Shown here one piece after another: positions 1 to 4,819 of a stretch of DNA of 8,917 nucleotides. The position numbers and the translations under genes were made by a program. Every line of letters begins with the position of its first letter. The first letter of the stretch is position 1. Below the pieces are notes generated by a model. That model ran no database searches. It saw nothing but the letters and a program-made list of their open reading frames with translations, and was not told the DNA's origin. The stretch is from positions 1 to 8,917 of the forward strand of contig JAEZEU010000018.1 of assembly GCA_023432885.1 (NCBI GenBank), in the 5' to 3' direction. The DNA comes from Pseudomonadota bacterium (GTDB lineage Bacteria; Pseudomonadota; Alphaproteobacteria; Rhizobiales; Xanthobacteraceae).

Positions 1-209
1 GCACGCAGTCAGGCGTCGTTGCCGCCGTCACCGGCCAGGGCATGGTGACGCCGACCATCGGCGACCAGGGCTGGTTCGAATATGGCGGCCGGCTGGGCTT
101 TCGTATCCGCAAGGGATGGGTGGCCGATGTCTTCATCAACGGCACCCTGGGCCCGCAGCCGGTCGGCAATACCGCTCATGGCGGAATCGGGTTGCGGATC
201 AATTACTGA
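1..209 (+). CDS. Autotransporter outer-membrane beta-barrel domain protein, 3' end only
   Basis: Partial gene entering from the left edge; the reading frame starts at base 3 and stops at TGA 207-209, leaving 68 codons. The peptide alternates polar and hydrophobic residues in amphipathic strands (for example GWFEYGGRLGFRIRKGWVADVFI) separated by Gly/Asn turns, and it ends in GGIGLRINY. A short final strand closing with an aromatic residue is what is known for autotransporter-type barrels that are folded into the outer membrane by the BAM complex. The last residue is Tyr rather than the more usual Phe. The passenger domain lies outside the window, so the exported function cannot be told. Another outer-membrane barrel family is possible, but the Gly-rich closing pattern fits autotransporters best. 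Confidence 0.6.
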   Translation, partial: TQSGVVAAVTGQGMVTPTIGDQGWFEYGGRLGFRIRKGWVADVFINGTLGPQPVGNTAHGGIGLRINY

Positions 210-210
210 C

Positions 211-312
211 CGTCATGCCCCGCGAATGCGGAGCATCCAGTGCGCCACGGCCTCTCGAGCTTACACCCAAACTCTCTGAAATACTGGGTCGCCCGGACAA
301 GCGGGCGACCAC
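211..312. repeat. Structured intergenic palindromic repeat
   Basis: This about 100-base element fills most of the gap between two convergent genes. It has a 5' hairpin (ATGCCCCGC at 215-223 facing GCGGAGCAT at 228-236, one mismatch, loop GAAT). A long-range pair follows (CCAGT 237-241 with ACTGG 283-287), and then a perfect 3' hairpin (GGTCGCCCG 287-295 with CGGGCGACC 302-310, loop of six). The sequence resembles, from memory, a dispersed intergenic element common in Bradyrhizobium. There is no T-run after the last hairpin, so it is not a textbook terminator, although its position between convergent genes would suit one. Confidence 0.55.
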
Positions 313-320
313 GGCCGCCA

Positions 321-809
321 TCACGCCGCCGACTTGCCTTCATACGCGCGCCTCAAGCCTTCGACATCGAGCTTGACCATGCCGAGCATGGCCTCCATTG
401 CGCGCTTGGCACCAGCTTGGTCGGCGCCGCCGAGATATTTCGGCAGCGCCGTCGGCACGATCTGCCATGCGAGGCCGTAGCGGTCCCTGATCCAGCCGCA
501 CTGCTCGGCCTTGCCGCCATTCGACAGGATCCTGTCCCACAGGCGATCGACTTCGGCCTGGTCGGCGCAGTCGATCACGAAGGAGACCGCATGGCTGTGC
601 TCCACCCGCATGCCGCCGTTGAGCGCCATGAAGCCCTGGCCGGCGAGGGTGAACTCGACGACGATCACCTGGCCGGCCTTGCCGTGCGGATAATCGGCGG
701 GCGAGCGCTGGACATTGTCGATGCGGGAATCCGGCAGCAGCGAAACGTAGAAGTTCGCGGCCTCCTCGGCTTCGTTCCCGAACCAGAGACAGGGTCTGAT
801 TTTCGACAT
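321..809 (-). CDS. VOC-fold protein of the PhnB / 3-dmu-9_3-mt type
   Basis: A 162-residue protein of the vicinal oxygen chelate superfamily, subgroup of PhnB-like proteins (often labelled 3-demethylubiquinone-9 3-methyltransferase-like, although that activity is not established for most members). Visible marks are the opening IRPCLWFGNEAEEAANFYVSLLPDS, the central ALNGG segment near residues 62-66, the SFVIDCADQAEVDRLWDRIL helix-strand unit at about 76-95, and the closing DRYGLAWQIVPTALPKYL at 109-126. The start is set by ATG at 809 preceded by a purine-rich AGAGGGAG about 8 bases upstream. It lies 27 bases downstream of the other VOC gene on the same strand, so the two are probably cotranscribed. 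The substrate is unknown; a cytosolic small-molecule-binding or detoxifying enzyme is likely. Confidence 0.85.
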   Translation of the reverse strand: MSKIRPCLWFGNEAEEAANFYVSLLPDSRIDNVQRSPADYPHGKAGQVIVVEFTLAGQGFMALNGGMRVEHSHAVSFVIDCADQAEVDRLWDRILSNGGKAEQCGWIRDRYGLAWQIVPTALPKYLGGADQAGAKRAMEAMLGMVKLDVEGLRRAYEGKSAA

Positions 810-836
810 CGCAAATACTCCCTCTCTGCTGTTCGG

Positions 837-1265
837 TCAGGCGTTCTCGCCCGCGAACTGCTTCGCAGCAGCTTCGACATCCATCCACATCACTTCCCAG
901 ATGTGTCCGTCGGGATCCTCGAAACTGCGGCCATACATGAAACCGAAATCCTGCGTCGGCGTGGGATCGGGGGCGCCGCCGGCGCCCATTGCCTTGCTGA
1001 CCATGCCATCCACATCGTCACGGCCGTCGGCCGATACGCAGAGCAGCACTTCGCAGCTGGTCCTGGCGTCGGCGATCTTCTTGGACGTGAACTGGCGGAA
1101 CTTGTCGTGGGTCAGCAGCATCACGTGAATGGTCTCGGAAAGCACCATGCAGGCCGCGGTATCGTCGCTGAACTGCTCGTTCTTCACCGCGCCGATCGCC
1201 TGATAGAACGCGATCGAACGCGCAAGGTCGGTGATCGGCAGATTGACAAATATCAGCTTGGCCAT
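837..1265 (-). CDS. VOC/glyoxalase-family protein
   Basis: A 142-residue glyoxalase/bleomycin-resistance/dioxygenase-fold protein. The N-terminal beta-alpha unit reads FVNLPITDLARSIAFYQAIG (residues 6-25), and the C-terminal half ends in FEDPDGHIWEVMWMD (115-129), where Glu124 occupies the usual last metal-ligand position of the fold. The frame is open further upstream to 1376, but ATG at 1265 follows a clear GAGGAG ribosome-binding site, and the first 37 residues of the longer version have no family character, so the short start is used. It is the first gene of a two-gene unit with the PhnB-like gene. The reaction is unknown; members include lactoylglutathione lyase-like and antibiotic-sequestering proteins. 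Only about 235 bases separate it from the divergent cassette gene at 1502. Confidence 0.88.
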   Translation of the reverse strand: MAKLIFVNLPITDLARSIAFYQAIGAVKNEQFSDDTAACMVLSETIHVMLLTHDKFRQFTSKKIADARTSCEVLLCVSADGRDDVDGMVSKAMGAGGAPDPTPTQDFGFMYGRSFEDPDGHIWEVMWMDVEAAAKQFAGENA

Positions 1266-1501
1266 GACGGGCTCCTCTTTGGGGGTTCCGGCCCAAGGAC
1301 GCCCGGACCGGCCACGATCCGACACCGTTTCGCAAATTTTTTGATGGTATTGCCGGACTGCGGCGTCAGGTCGCAATCGGTGCAGGCATGGAGAAGCGCA
1401 CTGCTCTTGCCGTCCAAGGCATGGCTGGCAAAAGGGCTTATGTACCGCGACTCGTTCGTAGGGTAGAGTCCCTTCAACTCCTTCGCATTGTGGTGCGGTT
1501 T

Positions 1502-2308
1502 ATGGCTGACGACGACCGGATCACCTTGATTATTAAGGGCTTGCCCGAGGACGAAGGGCAAGTGCGCCTTGGCGCGTTTATGTCTCAGCTTCAGAATCTG
1601 AGCGCTACGATCACCAAGCTAGATCGAGAGGCCAACGAAGGTAAACAGGCGACCCAGTATCGCATTGCTGAGCTTTCCTACAAAAGCCCCGTGCGAGTCG
1701 TGATCGAGCCCCACACGCTTCCTAAGCAGCCCTACGTTGGCCATGCCATCGTAGAGAGTTTGGGGCGCGTGACCGATGCGCTCGAAAATGGTGATGATCT
1801 TTCCGGTCTAGATGCCGACTTGCTGGAGGATATTCGAGGGCTTGCGAAGCCGGTCGGCAAATCTGTCGCCAACGTTACCCTTCTTTTCAACGATCATCGT
1901 TTTGATCTAACGTCCACAGTTGTGTCCAAGGTAGATAGGGCGCTTGCCGTCGATGAAGAGTGCGACGGCGTTATTGAGGGTATGCTTGAACAGATAAATC
2001 TGCATGATGGTGCGAATATTTTTCACGTATATCCGGAGATCGGGCCGCGCAAAATTACGTGCCATTTCCCGCCCAAGCTCTTGGATGATGCGGTGTCTGC
2101 AGTGGGCCGGAAAGTGGAAGTGTATGGGGTGCTTCGCTATCGAAGCGGAGCCACTTTCCCGCACCAGGTGCAGGTGACGCAAATCGAAGCTTTCCCGCCA
2201 GATTCCGAGTTGCCGGACTGGGAAGATGTGCGCGGGATGGCCCCCGACGCTACCGGCGAATTGAGCAGCGAAGCTTTTATTCGGGAGCTTCGTGATGGCT
2301 GGTACTAA
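1502..2308 (+). CDS. Conserved hypothetical protein, partner of the PIN nuclease
   Basis: A 268-residue protein. The frame is open from 1388, but ATG at 1502 (MADDDRITLIIKGLPEDEG) is preferred because the upstream 38 residues look unlike the rest; no strong ribosome-binding site decides it. Three parts are visible. Residues 1-70 are alpha/beta, with a helix at AFMSQLQNLSATITKLDRE and strands at YRIAELSYKSPVRVVIEP. Residues 80-150 are mainly helical, with strand VANVTLLFN and segment HRFDLT. Residues 155-232 are beta-rich (GVIEGMLEQINLHDG, NIFHVYPEIGPRKITCHFP, VGRKVEVYGVLRYR, QVQVTQIEAFPP), in a pattern suggesting a small OB- or SH3-like barrel. The acidic tail ends SSEAFIRELRDGWY. From memory the layout matches a widespread unnamed family found next to PIN genes. 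A role as antitoxin or as a nucleic-acid-binding partner is inference. Confidence 0.8.
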   Translation: MADDDRITLIIKGLPEDEGQVRLGAFMSQLQNLSATITKLDREANEGKQATQYRIAELSYKSPVRVVIEPHTLPKQPYVGHAIVESLGRVTDALENGDDLSGLDADLLEDIRGLAKPVGKSVANVTLLFNDHRFDLTSTVVSKVDRALAVDEECDGVIEGMLEQINLHDGANIFHVYPEIGPRKITCHFPPKLLDDAVSAVGRKVEVYGVLRYRSGATFPHQVQVTQIEAFPPDSELPDWEDVRGMAPDATGELSSEAFIRELRDGWY

Positions 2309-2846
2309 TCCGGTCTACTATTGGGATTCTTGCCTTTTCCTCGCGTGGATCAAGGATGAAGAGAGACAGACTGGTGACATGGATGGCGTTCGCGAAGTCA
2401 TTGAGCGCGTAAAGCGCCGCGACGCAAAGATCATCACGTCCGTGCTCACAATCACCGAAGTGCTTGATAGCAAGCTACCCGCTGGAATGAAGACGTTGAT
2501 TGACGGACTTATGATGCGGGTCAATCGCGTCGGAATGGAAATCAAGATAGCAAGAATGGCGCACGATTTGCGGGACTACTATGTTCAACGTTCTGCTGAA
2601 TTTGGCGGGAAGACGATTGCCGTTCCGGACGCCATTCATCTTGCGACCGCGATACTGTACCGAGCGACCGAGTTTCATACGTTTGACGGCGGCGGCATTG
2701 GCAAGTCGCTCGGCTTGCTTCCGCTGTCCGGTAACGTCGGCGGACATAGGCTCACGATATGCAAACCTCAGGCAAGAAGCCCTCAACTAGATCTGCGAAA
2801 GCCGAAACCCGGCACGACGACCTTGAGCAGTCCCGGCTCTTCCTAG
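2295..2846 (+). CDS. PIN-domain ribonuclease (VapC-like)
   Basis: A 183-residue PIN-domain protein, a fold known for metal-dependent single-strand RNA cleavage and for VapC toxins. The expected acidic residues are all present: Asp11 in VYYWDSCLFLAW, Glu55 in TSVLTITEVL, Asp112 in VPDAIHLATA and Asp131 in FHTFDGG. The start is ATG at 2295, with GGGAG 8 bases upstream; a GTG lies one codon earlier. The gene begins 14 bases before the upstream gene's stop, so translation is probably coupled, as in toxin-antitoxin pairs. The family-like part appears to end near residue 167 (KPQARSPQLDL). The last 16 residues are low-complexity and overlap the next ORF, so they may be a recent read-through extension. 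The partner is not a VapB, RelB or Phd-type protein, so calling this a toxin is inference. Confidence 0.88.
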   Translation: MAGTNPVYYWDSCLFLAWIKDEERQTGDMDGVREVIERVKRRDAKIITSVLTITEVLDSKLPAGMKTLIDGLMMRVNRVGMEIKIARMAHDLRDYYVQRSAEFGGKTIAVPDAIHLATAILYRATEFHTFDGGGIGKSLGLLPLSGNVGGHRLTICKPQARSPQLDLRKPKPGTTTLSSPGSS

Positions 2847-2908
2847 AGACGGCCAGAGGCGCTGAGAAGGCGTTCGATGCCGTAGTGAAGCGACGGAAGC
2901 CTCGGTAG
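2759..2908 (+). CDS. Small basic protein overlapping the PIN gene's 3' end
   Basis: A 49-residue ORF from ATG 2759 to TAG 2908, in a different frame from the PIN gene and overlapping its last 88 bases. A short TAGG lies 8 bases before the ATG. The protein has a basic start (MQTSGKKPSTRSAKAE), an amphipathic helix (DDLEQSRLFLETARGAEKAFDAVVK) and a basic end (RRKPR). The segment EQSRLFLETAR resembles, from memory, small conserved proteins of the form QSxRFIETAR that often accompany PIN genes, with a few residues missing after TAR. That makes a real third cassette gene plausible. It could equally be a decayed copy. It is soluble, has no membrane segment, and its function is unknown. Confidence 0.5.
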   Translation: MQTSGKKPSTRSAKAETRHDDLEQSRLFLETARGAEKAFDAVVKRRKPR

Positions 2909-3138
2909 CTGCCGGGGCAATCAATCACTCAGACGGCAAATACTGCCTGTTCATCTGGCTCGACCGTAACGGCAACGGCGAGTCTGACGAAAAGGAATAC
3001 TCAGATGTCCGTGGCGAGTTAGAAGCCCGCGCAAAGAAGATCATTTCGGCGGGCCGCTACAGGTATGCTTGGCTCGGCGTTTGGAATGACGCCATCGACG
3101 ATTGGGACGAACTGGGCGAACTTCAAGCACCTAAGTAG
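2866..3138 (+). pseudogene. Startless ORF with coding character, probable 5'-truncated gene
   Basis: A frame free of stops from 2866 to TAG 3136-3138 (about 90 codons) contains no ATG, GTG or TTG. The peptide is nevertheless protein-like: GKYCLFIWLDRNGNGESDEKEY, then a helix RGELEARAKKIISAGRYRYAWLG, then an acidic end DAIDDWDELGELQAPK. Bases 2962-2997 encode DRNGNGESDEKE, which fits the EF-hand calcium loop at positions 1, 3, 5, 6, 9 and 12 but lacks the hydrophobic residue at position 8. GTA at 2905-2907 overlaps the previous ORF's stop exactly where a coupled GTG start would sit. Possible readings are a gene that lost its start, a product made by frameshifting from the overlapping 49-residue ORF, or use of a non-standard start. 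Loss of the start is the simplest. Confidence 0.45.
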
Positions 3139-3426
3139 TAGTTGACCTTCAAACTTCGCGAAATGGAGTTTCTCTAGCCCCGTTTCGCGGGTGACCACGT
3201 CGGCCGGGCCTTCAGATCCTCGACGCCGCTAGGGATGTCGGAATTGCCCGAGGTGCGGCGCGGACTTGGCGCAATTCTCGTCGTCCATGGTCCACGGCGC
3301 CCTTGATGAGCGTGCGGCGCGGAAGCGGAAGTGAGCGCTGGTGGGCCGTGGCTACATCCCGTTCGATTATGGACGGTGCGCGAAGTCTAACAGCAGCCCC
3401 ATGGTTCGAAAGCAGCGCGGTGCACG
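3139..3426. other. Gene-poor stretch right of the PIN cassette
   Basis: There is no convincing gene on either strand. The left end has an imperfect stem option (CGCGAAA at 3157-3163 with TTTCGCG at 3183-3189) without a T-run. A short plus-strand frame ending at TGA 3332-3334 carries CRNCPRCGADL, like a single zinc-ribbon knuckle, but it is interrupted by TAG at 3230 and has no second knuckle. It may be the worn end of an old gene. Base composition returns to the high-GC background here. Confidence 0.4.
3180..3207. repeat. Possible remnant of the intergenic palindromic repeat
   Basis: The stretch GCGGGTGACCACGTCGGCC resembles the right arm of the repeat at 211-312, where GCGGGCGACCACGGCCGCC is found at 301-319. 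The matching left arm is missing here. If real, it would mark the edge of native sequence beside the foreign-looking cassette. The match is short, so this is tentative. Confidence 0.25.
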
Positions 3427-3948
3427 TCACTTCTCCGCGGGATCGCGGTGTACGGGATCGACCCACAGCACCGTCTCCGGCTTCTCGACCGGCTCGATGT
3501 CGAGATTGATCGCGACCGCCTGGCCGTCGCTGCGCACCAGTACGCATTCCAGCACCTCGTCGCGGCTGGCGTTAATCTCCTGGTGCGGCACGTAAGGCGG
3601 CACGAAGATGAAATCGCCGGGGCCGGCTTCGGCGGTGAACTGCAGCTTCTCGCCCCAGCGCATCCGCGCCCTGCCCTTCACGACATAGATGATGCTTTCG
3701 AGATGGCCGTGATGATGCGCGCCGGTCTTGGCATCGGGCCGGATCGTCACGGTACCGGCCCAGAGTTTCTGCGCGCCGGCGCGCGCGAAATTGATCGCGG
3801 CCTTGCGGTCCATGCCCGGCGTCGACGGCACGTTGGGATCGAGCTGGTTGCCGGGAATGACGCGCACGCCGTCATGCTTCCAGCGCTCCAGATCCGCGTG
3901 ATCGTGGTGATGGTCGTGCGAATGGGTGTGGTCGTGGGAGCCCGTCAT
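3427..3948 (-). CDS. Cupin-domain protein with histidine-rich N-terminus
   Basis: A 173-residue single-cupin protein. Cupin motif 1 is seen at residues 76-91 (GAHHHGHLESIIYVVKG), giving histidine and glutamate metal ligands (His78-80, His82, Glu84). Motif 2 is at 111-126 (GDFIFVPPYVPHQEIN), giving His122. The first 17 residues hold eight histidines alternating with Asp, Thr and Ser, a likely extra metal-binding tail. There is no signal peptide, so it should be cytosolic. The start ATG at 3948 has GAAGG about 8 bases upstream. It is divergent from the CsbD gene across 134 bases. Cupins of this size include metal-dependent dioxygenases, isomerases and sugar-binding proteins; the substrate cannot be told from sequence. 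Confidence 0.85.
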   Translation of the reverse strand: MTGSHDHTHSHDHHHDHADLERWKHDGVRVIPGNQLDPNVPSTPGMDRKAAINFARAGAQKLWAGTVTIRPDAKTGAHHHGHLESIIYVVKGRARMRWGEKLQFTAEAGPGDFIFVPPYVPHQEINASRDEVLECVLVRSDGQAVAINLDIEPVEKPETVLWVDPVHRDPAEK

Positions 3949-4021
3949 TGATGCTGCCTTCGAAAGCGTTCCTGCCGGGTTGAGAATATCGAAACGCCCA
4001 AGTCCTAACCAGACAAATCGG

Positions 4022-4046
4022 GGAACTTGGGACGCAATGCAGCGTT
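4022..4046 (+). promoter_or_regulatory. EcfG-type general stress promoter of the CsbD gene
   Basis: GGAAC at 4022-4026 and CGTT at 4043-4046 are separated by exactly 16 bases. This matches the known alphaproteobacterial sigma-EcfG consensus (GGAAC, 16-17 bases, CGTT). It lies 36 bases before the CsbD start codon, a fitting distance for a promoter. CsbD-type proteins are known members of general stress regulons, which supports the call. Confidence 0.8.
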
Positions 4047-4082
4047 GTCTATCCGAAGCCTGATCGTTGAAAGGGAGAGATG

Positions 4083-4298
4083 ATGGGTAGCACGACCGAC
4101 AAGATCAAGGGCACCGCCAATGAGGCAATCGGCAAGGCCAAACAGAGCCTCGGCGATGCCACGGACAACGAGCGCCTCGAAGGCGAAGGCGTGATTCAGG
4201 AGATGAAGGGCAAGGGCCAGAAGGCTGTCGGCGATGCCAAGGAAGCCGCCAAGGACGCGCTCAATCGCGCCGCGGCTGCCGCCAACAAGAAGCTCTGA
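4083..4298 (+). CDS. CsbD-family general stress protein
   Basis: A 71-residue, very hydrophilic protein with the family opening STTDKIKGTANEAIGKAKQSLG and a repeated Lys/Gly/Ala-rich helical pattern (EMKGKGQKAVGDAKEAAKDAL). CsbD proteins are small stress-induced cytosolic proteins of unknown molecular role, named from a sigma-B-controlled Bacillus gene. Two adjacent ATGs exist (4080 and 4083). The second is chosen because GGGAG at 4073-4077 then sits 5 bases away rather than 2. An EcfG-type promoter lies directly upstream and a strong terminator directly downstream, so this is a single-gene stress unit. Confidence 0.93.
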   Translation: MGSTTDKIKGTANEAIGKAKQSLGDATDNERLEGEGVIQEMKGKGQKAVGDAKEAAKDALNRAAAAANKKL

Positions 4299-4315
4299 TC
4301 GTCAGTCCAGAACTG

Positions 4316-4346
4316 AAAAGACCGGCCGATTGGGCCGGTCTTTTTT
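4316..4346. terminator. Bidirectional rho-independent terminator
   Basis: A 12-base-pair stem (AAAAGACCGGCC at 4316-4327 with GGCCGGTCTTTT at 4333-4344, loop GATTG) is followed by further T on the plus strand. On the minus strand the same hairpin also ends in four T residues. It sits between the convergent CsbD and FKBP genes (stop codons at 4298 and 4352) and so should end transcription from both sides. Confidence 0.9.
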
Positions 4347-4351
4347 CGGCT

Positions 4352-4813
4352 TTACTTCACCCCGAGCAGTTCGACGTCGAACATCAGCGTCGCATTCGGG
4401 GGGATGACGCCGCCGGCGCCGCGCGCACCGTAACCGAGCGCGGGCGGAATGATCAGCGTGCGTTTTCCCCCGACCTTCATGCTGGCCACGCCCTCGTCCC
4501 AGCCCTTGATGACGCGGCCCTGGCCGATCGGGAATTCGAACGGCTCGTTGCGGTCGACCGACGAGTCGAATTTCTTGCCTTTCTGGCCGTTCTCATAGAG
4601 CCAGCCGGTGTAGTGCATGACGCAGGTCTGGCCCGGCTTGGGCGAAGGACCCGCGCCTTCCTTGGTATCGATGATCTGCAAACCCGATGCTGTGGTCATG
4701 GCTTTTCCTGTCTGCGCCGCGGCGCGGGCGGCGATCGCGGCGGCGACGCCACCGAGCATGGTCGTGATGATGGTCCGCCGGGAAGATCGCATTGCCGTTG
4801 CCTTTCTCGTCAT
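4352..4813 (-). CDS. FKBP-type peptidyl-prolyl cis-trans isomerase, exported
   Basis: A 153-residue protein that should catalyse proline isomerisation during folding. Residues 8-34 form a twin-arginine-type signal (RSSRRTIITTMLGGVAAAIA followed by ARAAAQ), pointing to Tat export to the periplasm. The FKBP domain spans about 60-153 and keeps the pocket residues: Tyr68 (HYTG), Phe82-Asp83 (FDSS), Phe92-Phe94 (FEF), Val101-Ile102 and Trp105 (VIKGWDEG), Tyr128 (ALGYG) and Phe145 (MFDVELLGVK). ATG 4813 lies 6 bases after the upstream transferase gene's stop, suggesting coupling. ATG 4792 (MRSSRR) is an alternative with a better ribosome-binding site (GAGAAAGG), and it would start the signal peptide more typically. 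Confidence 0.93.
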   Translation of the reverse strand: MTRKATAMRSSRRTIITTMLGGVAAAIAARAAAQTGKAMTTASGLQIIDTKEGAGPSPKPGQTCVMHYTGWLYENGQKGKKFDSSVDRNEPFEFPIGQGRVIKGWDEGVASMKVGGKRTLIIPPALGYGARGAGGVIPPNATLMFDVELLGVK

Positions 4814-4819
4814 TGAGCT

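Larger units (their letters stand above)
1390..3140. other. Lower-G+C accessory segment carrying the PIN cassette
   Basis: Base composition and codon use shift visibly here. For example, bases 1981-2040 contain only 22 G or C in 60, while neighbouring genes are strongly GC-rich, with C or G in most third positions. All the ORFs inside lie on the plus strand and overlap or nearly touch. I find no integrase, transposase, tRNA gene or convincing terminal repeats, so the mode of entry is unknown. Horizontal acquisition is inferred from composition and content. The boundaries are approximate. Confidence 0.6.

Noticed and set aside
1266..1376. 37-residue N-terminal extension of the VOC gene at 837-1265
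   Set aside because: ATG 1265 has GAGGAG at good spacing and begins the family domain; the extension shows no conserved features.
240..1466. Plus-strand ORF of 408 codons
   Set aside because: It lies antisense to the two VOC genes and runs past their ends; its translation has no family character and reflects the lack of stops in GC-rich DNA.
1325..3188. CCGTTTCGC present at 1325-1333 and 3180-3188, as possible 9-base target duplication around the cassette
   Set aside because: Within two windows of this size a shared 9-mer is not improbable, it does not sit exactly at the composition edges, and no mobility gene is present.
3157..3189. CGCGAAA/TTTCGCG stem as a terminator for the cassette
   Set aside because: The stem has only 7 pairs, the loop is 19 bases and no T-run follows.
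3235..3334. Short frame with CRNCPRCGADL, like a zinc-ribbon protein
   Set aside because: It has only one cysteine knuckle, an in-frame stop at 3230 and no start codon with a ribosome-binding site in that frame; at most a worn remnant.
3997..4031. CCCAAGT/ACTTGGG inverted repeat overlapping the CsbD promoter as an operator
   Set aside because: The arms are 7 bases and 21 bases apart, which is expected by chance in an intergenic region of this size.
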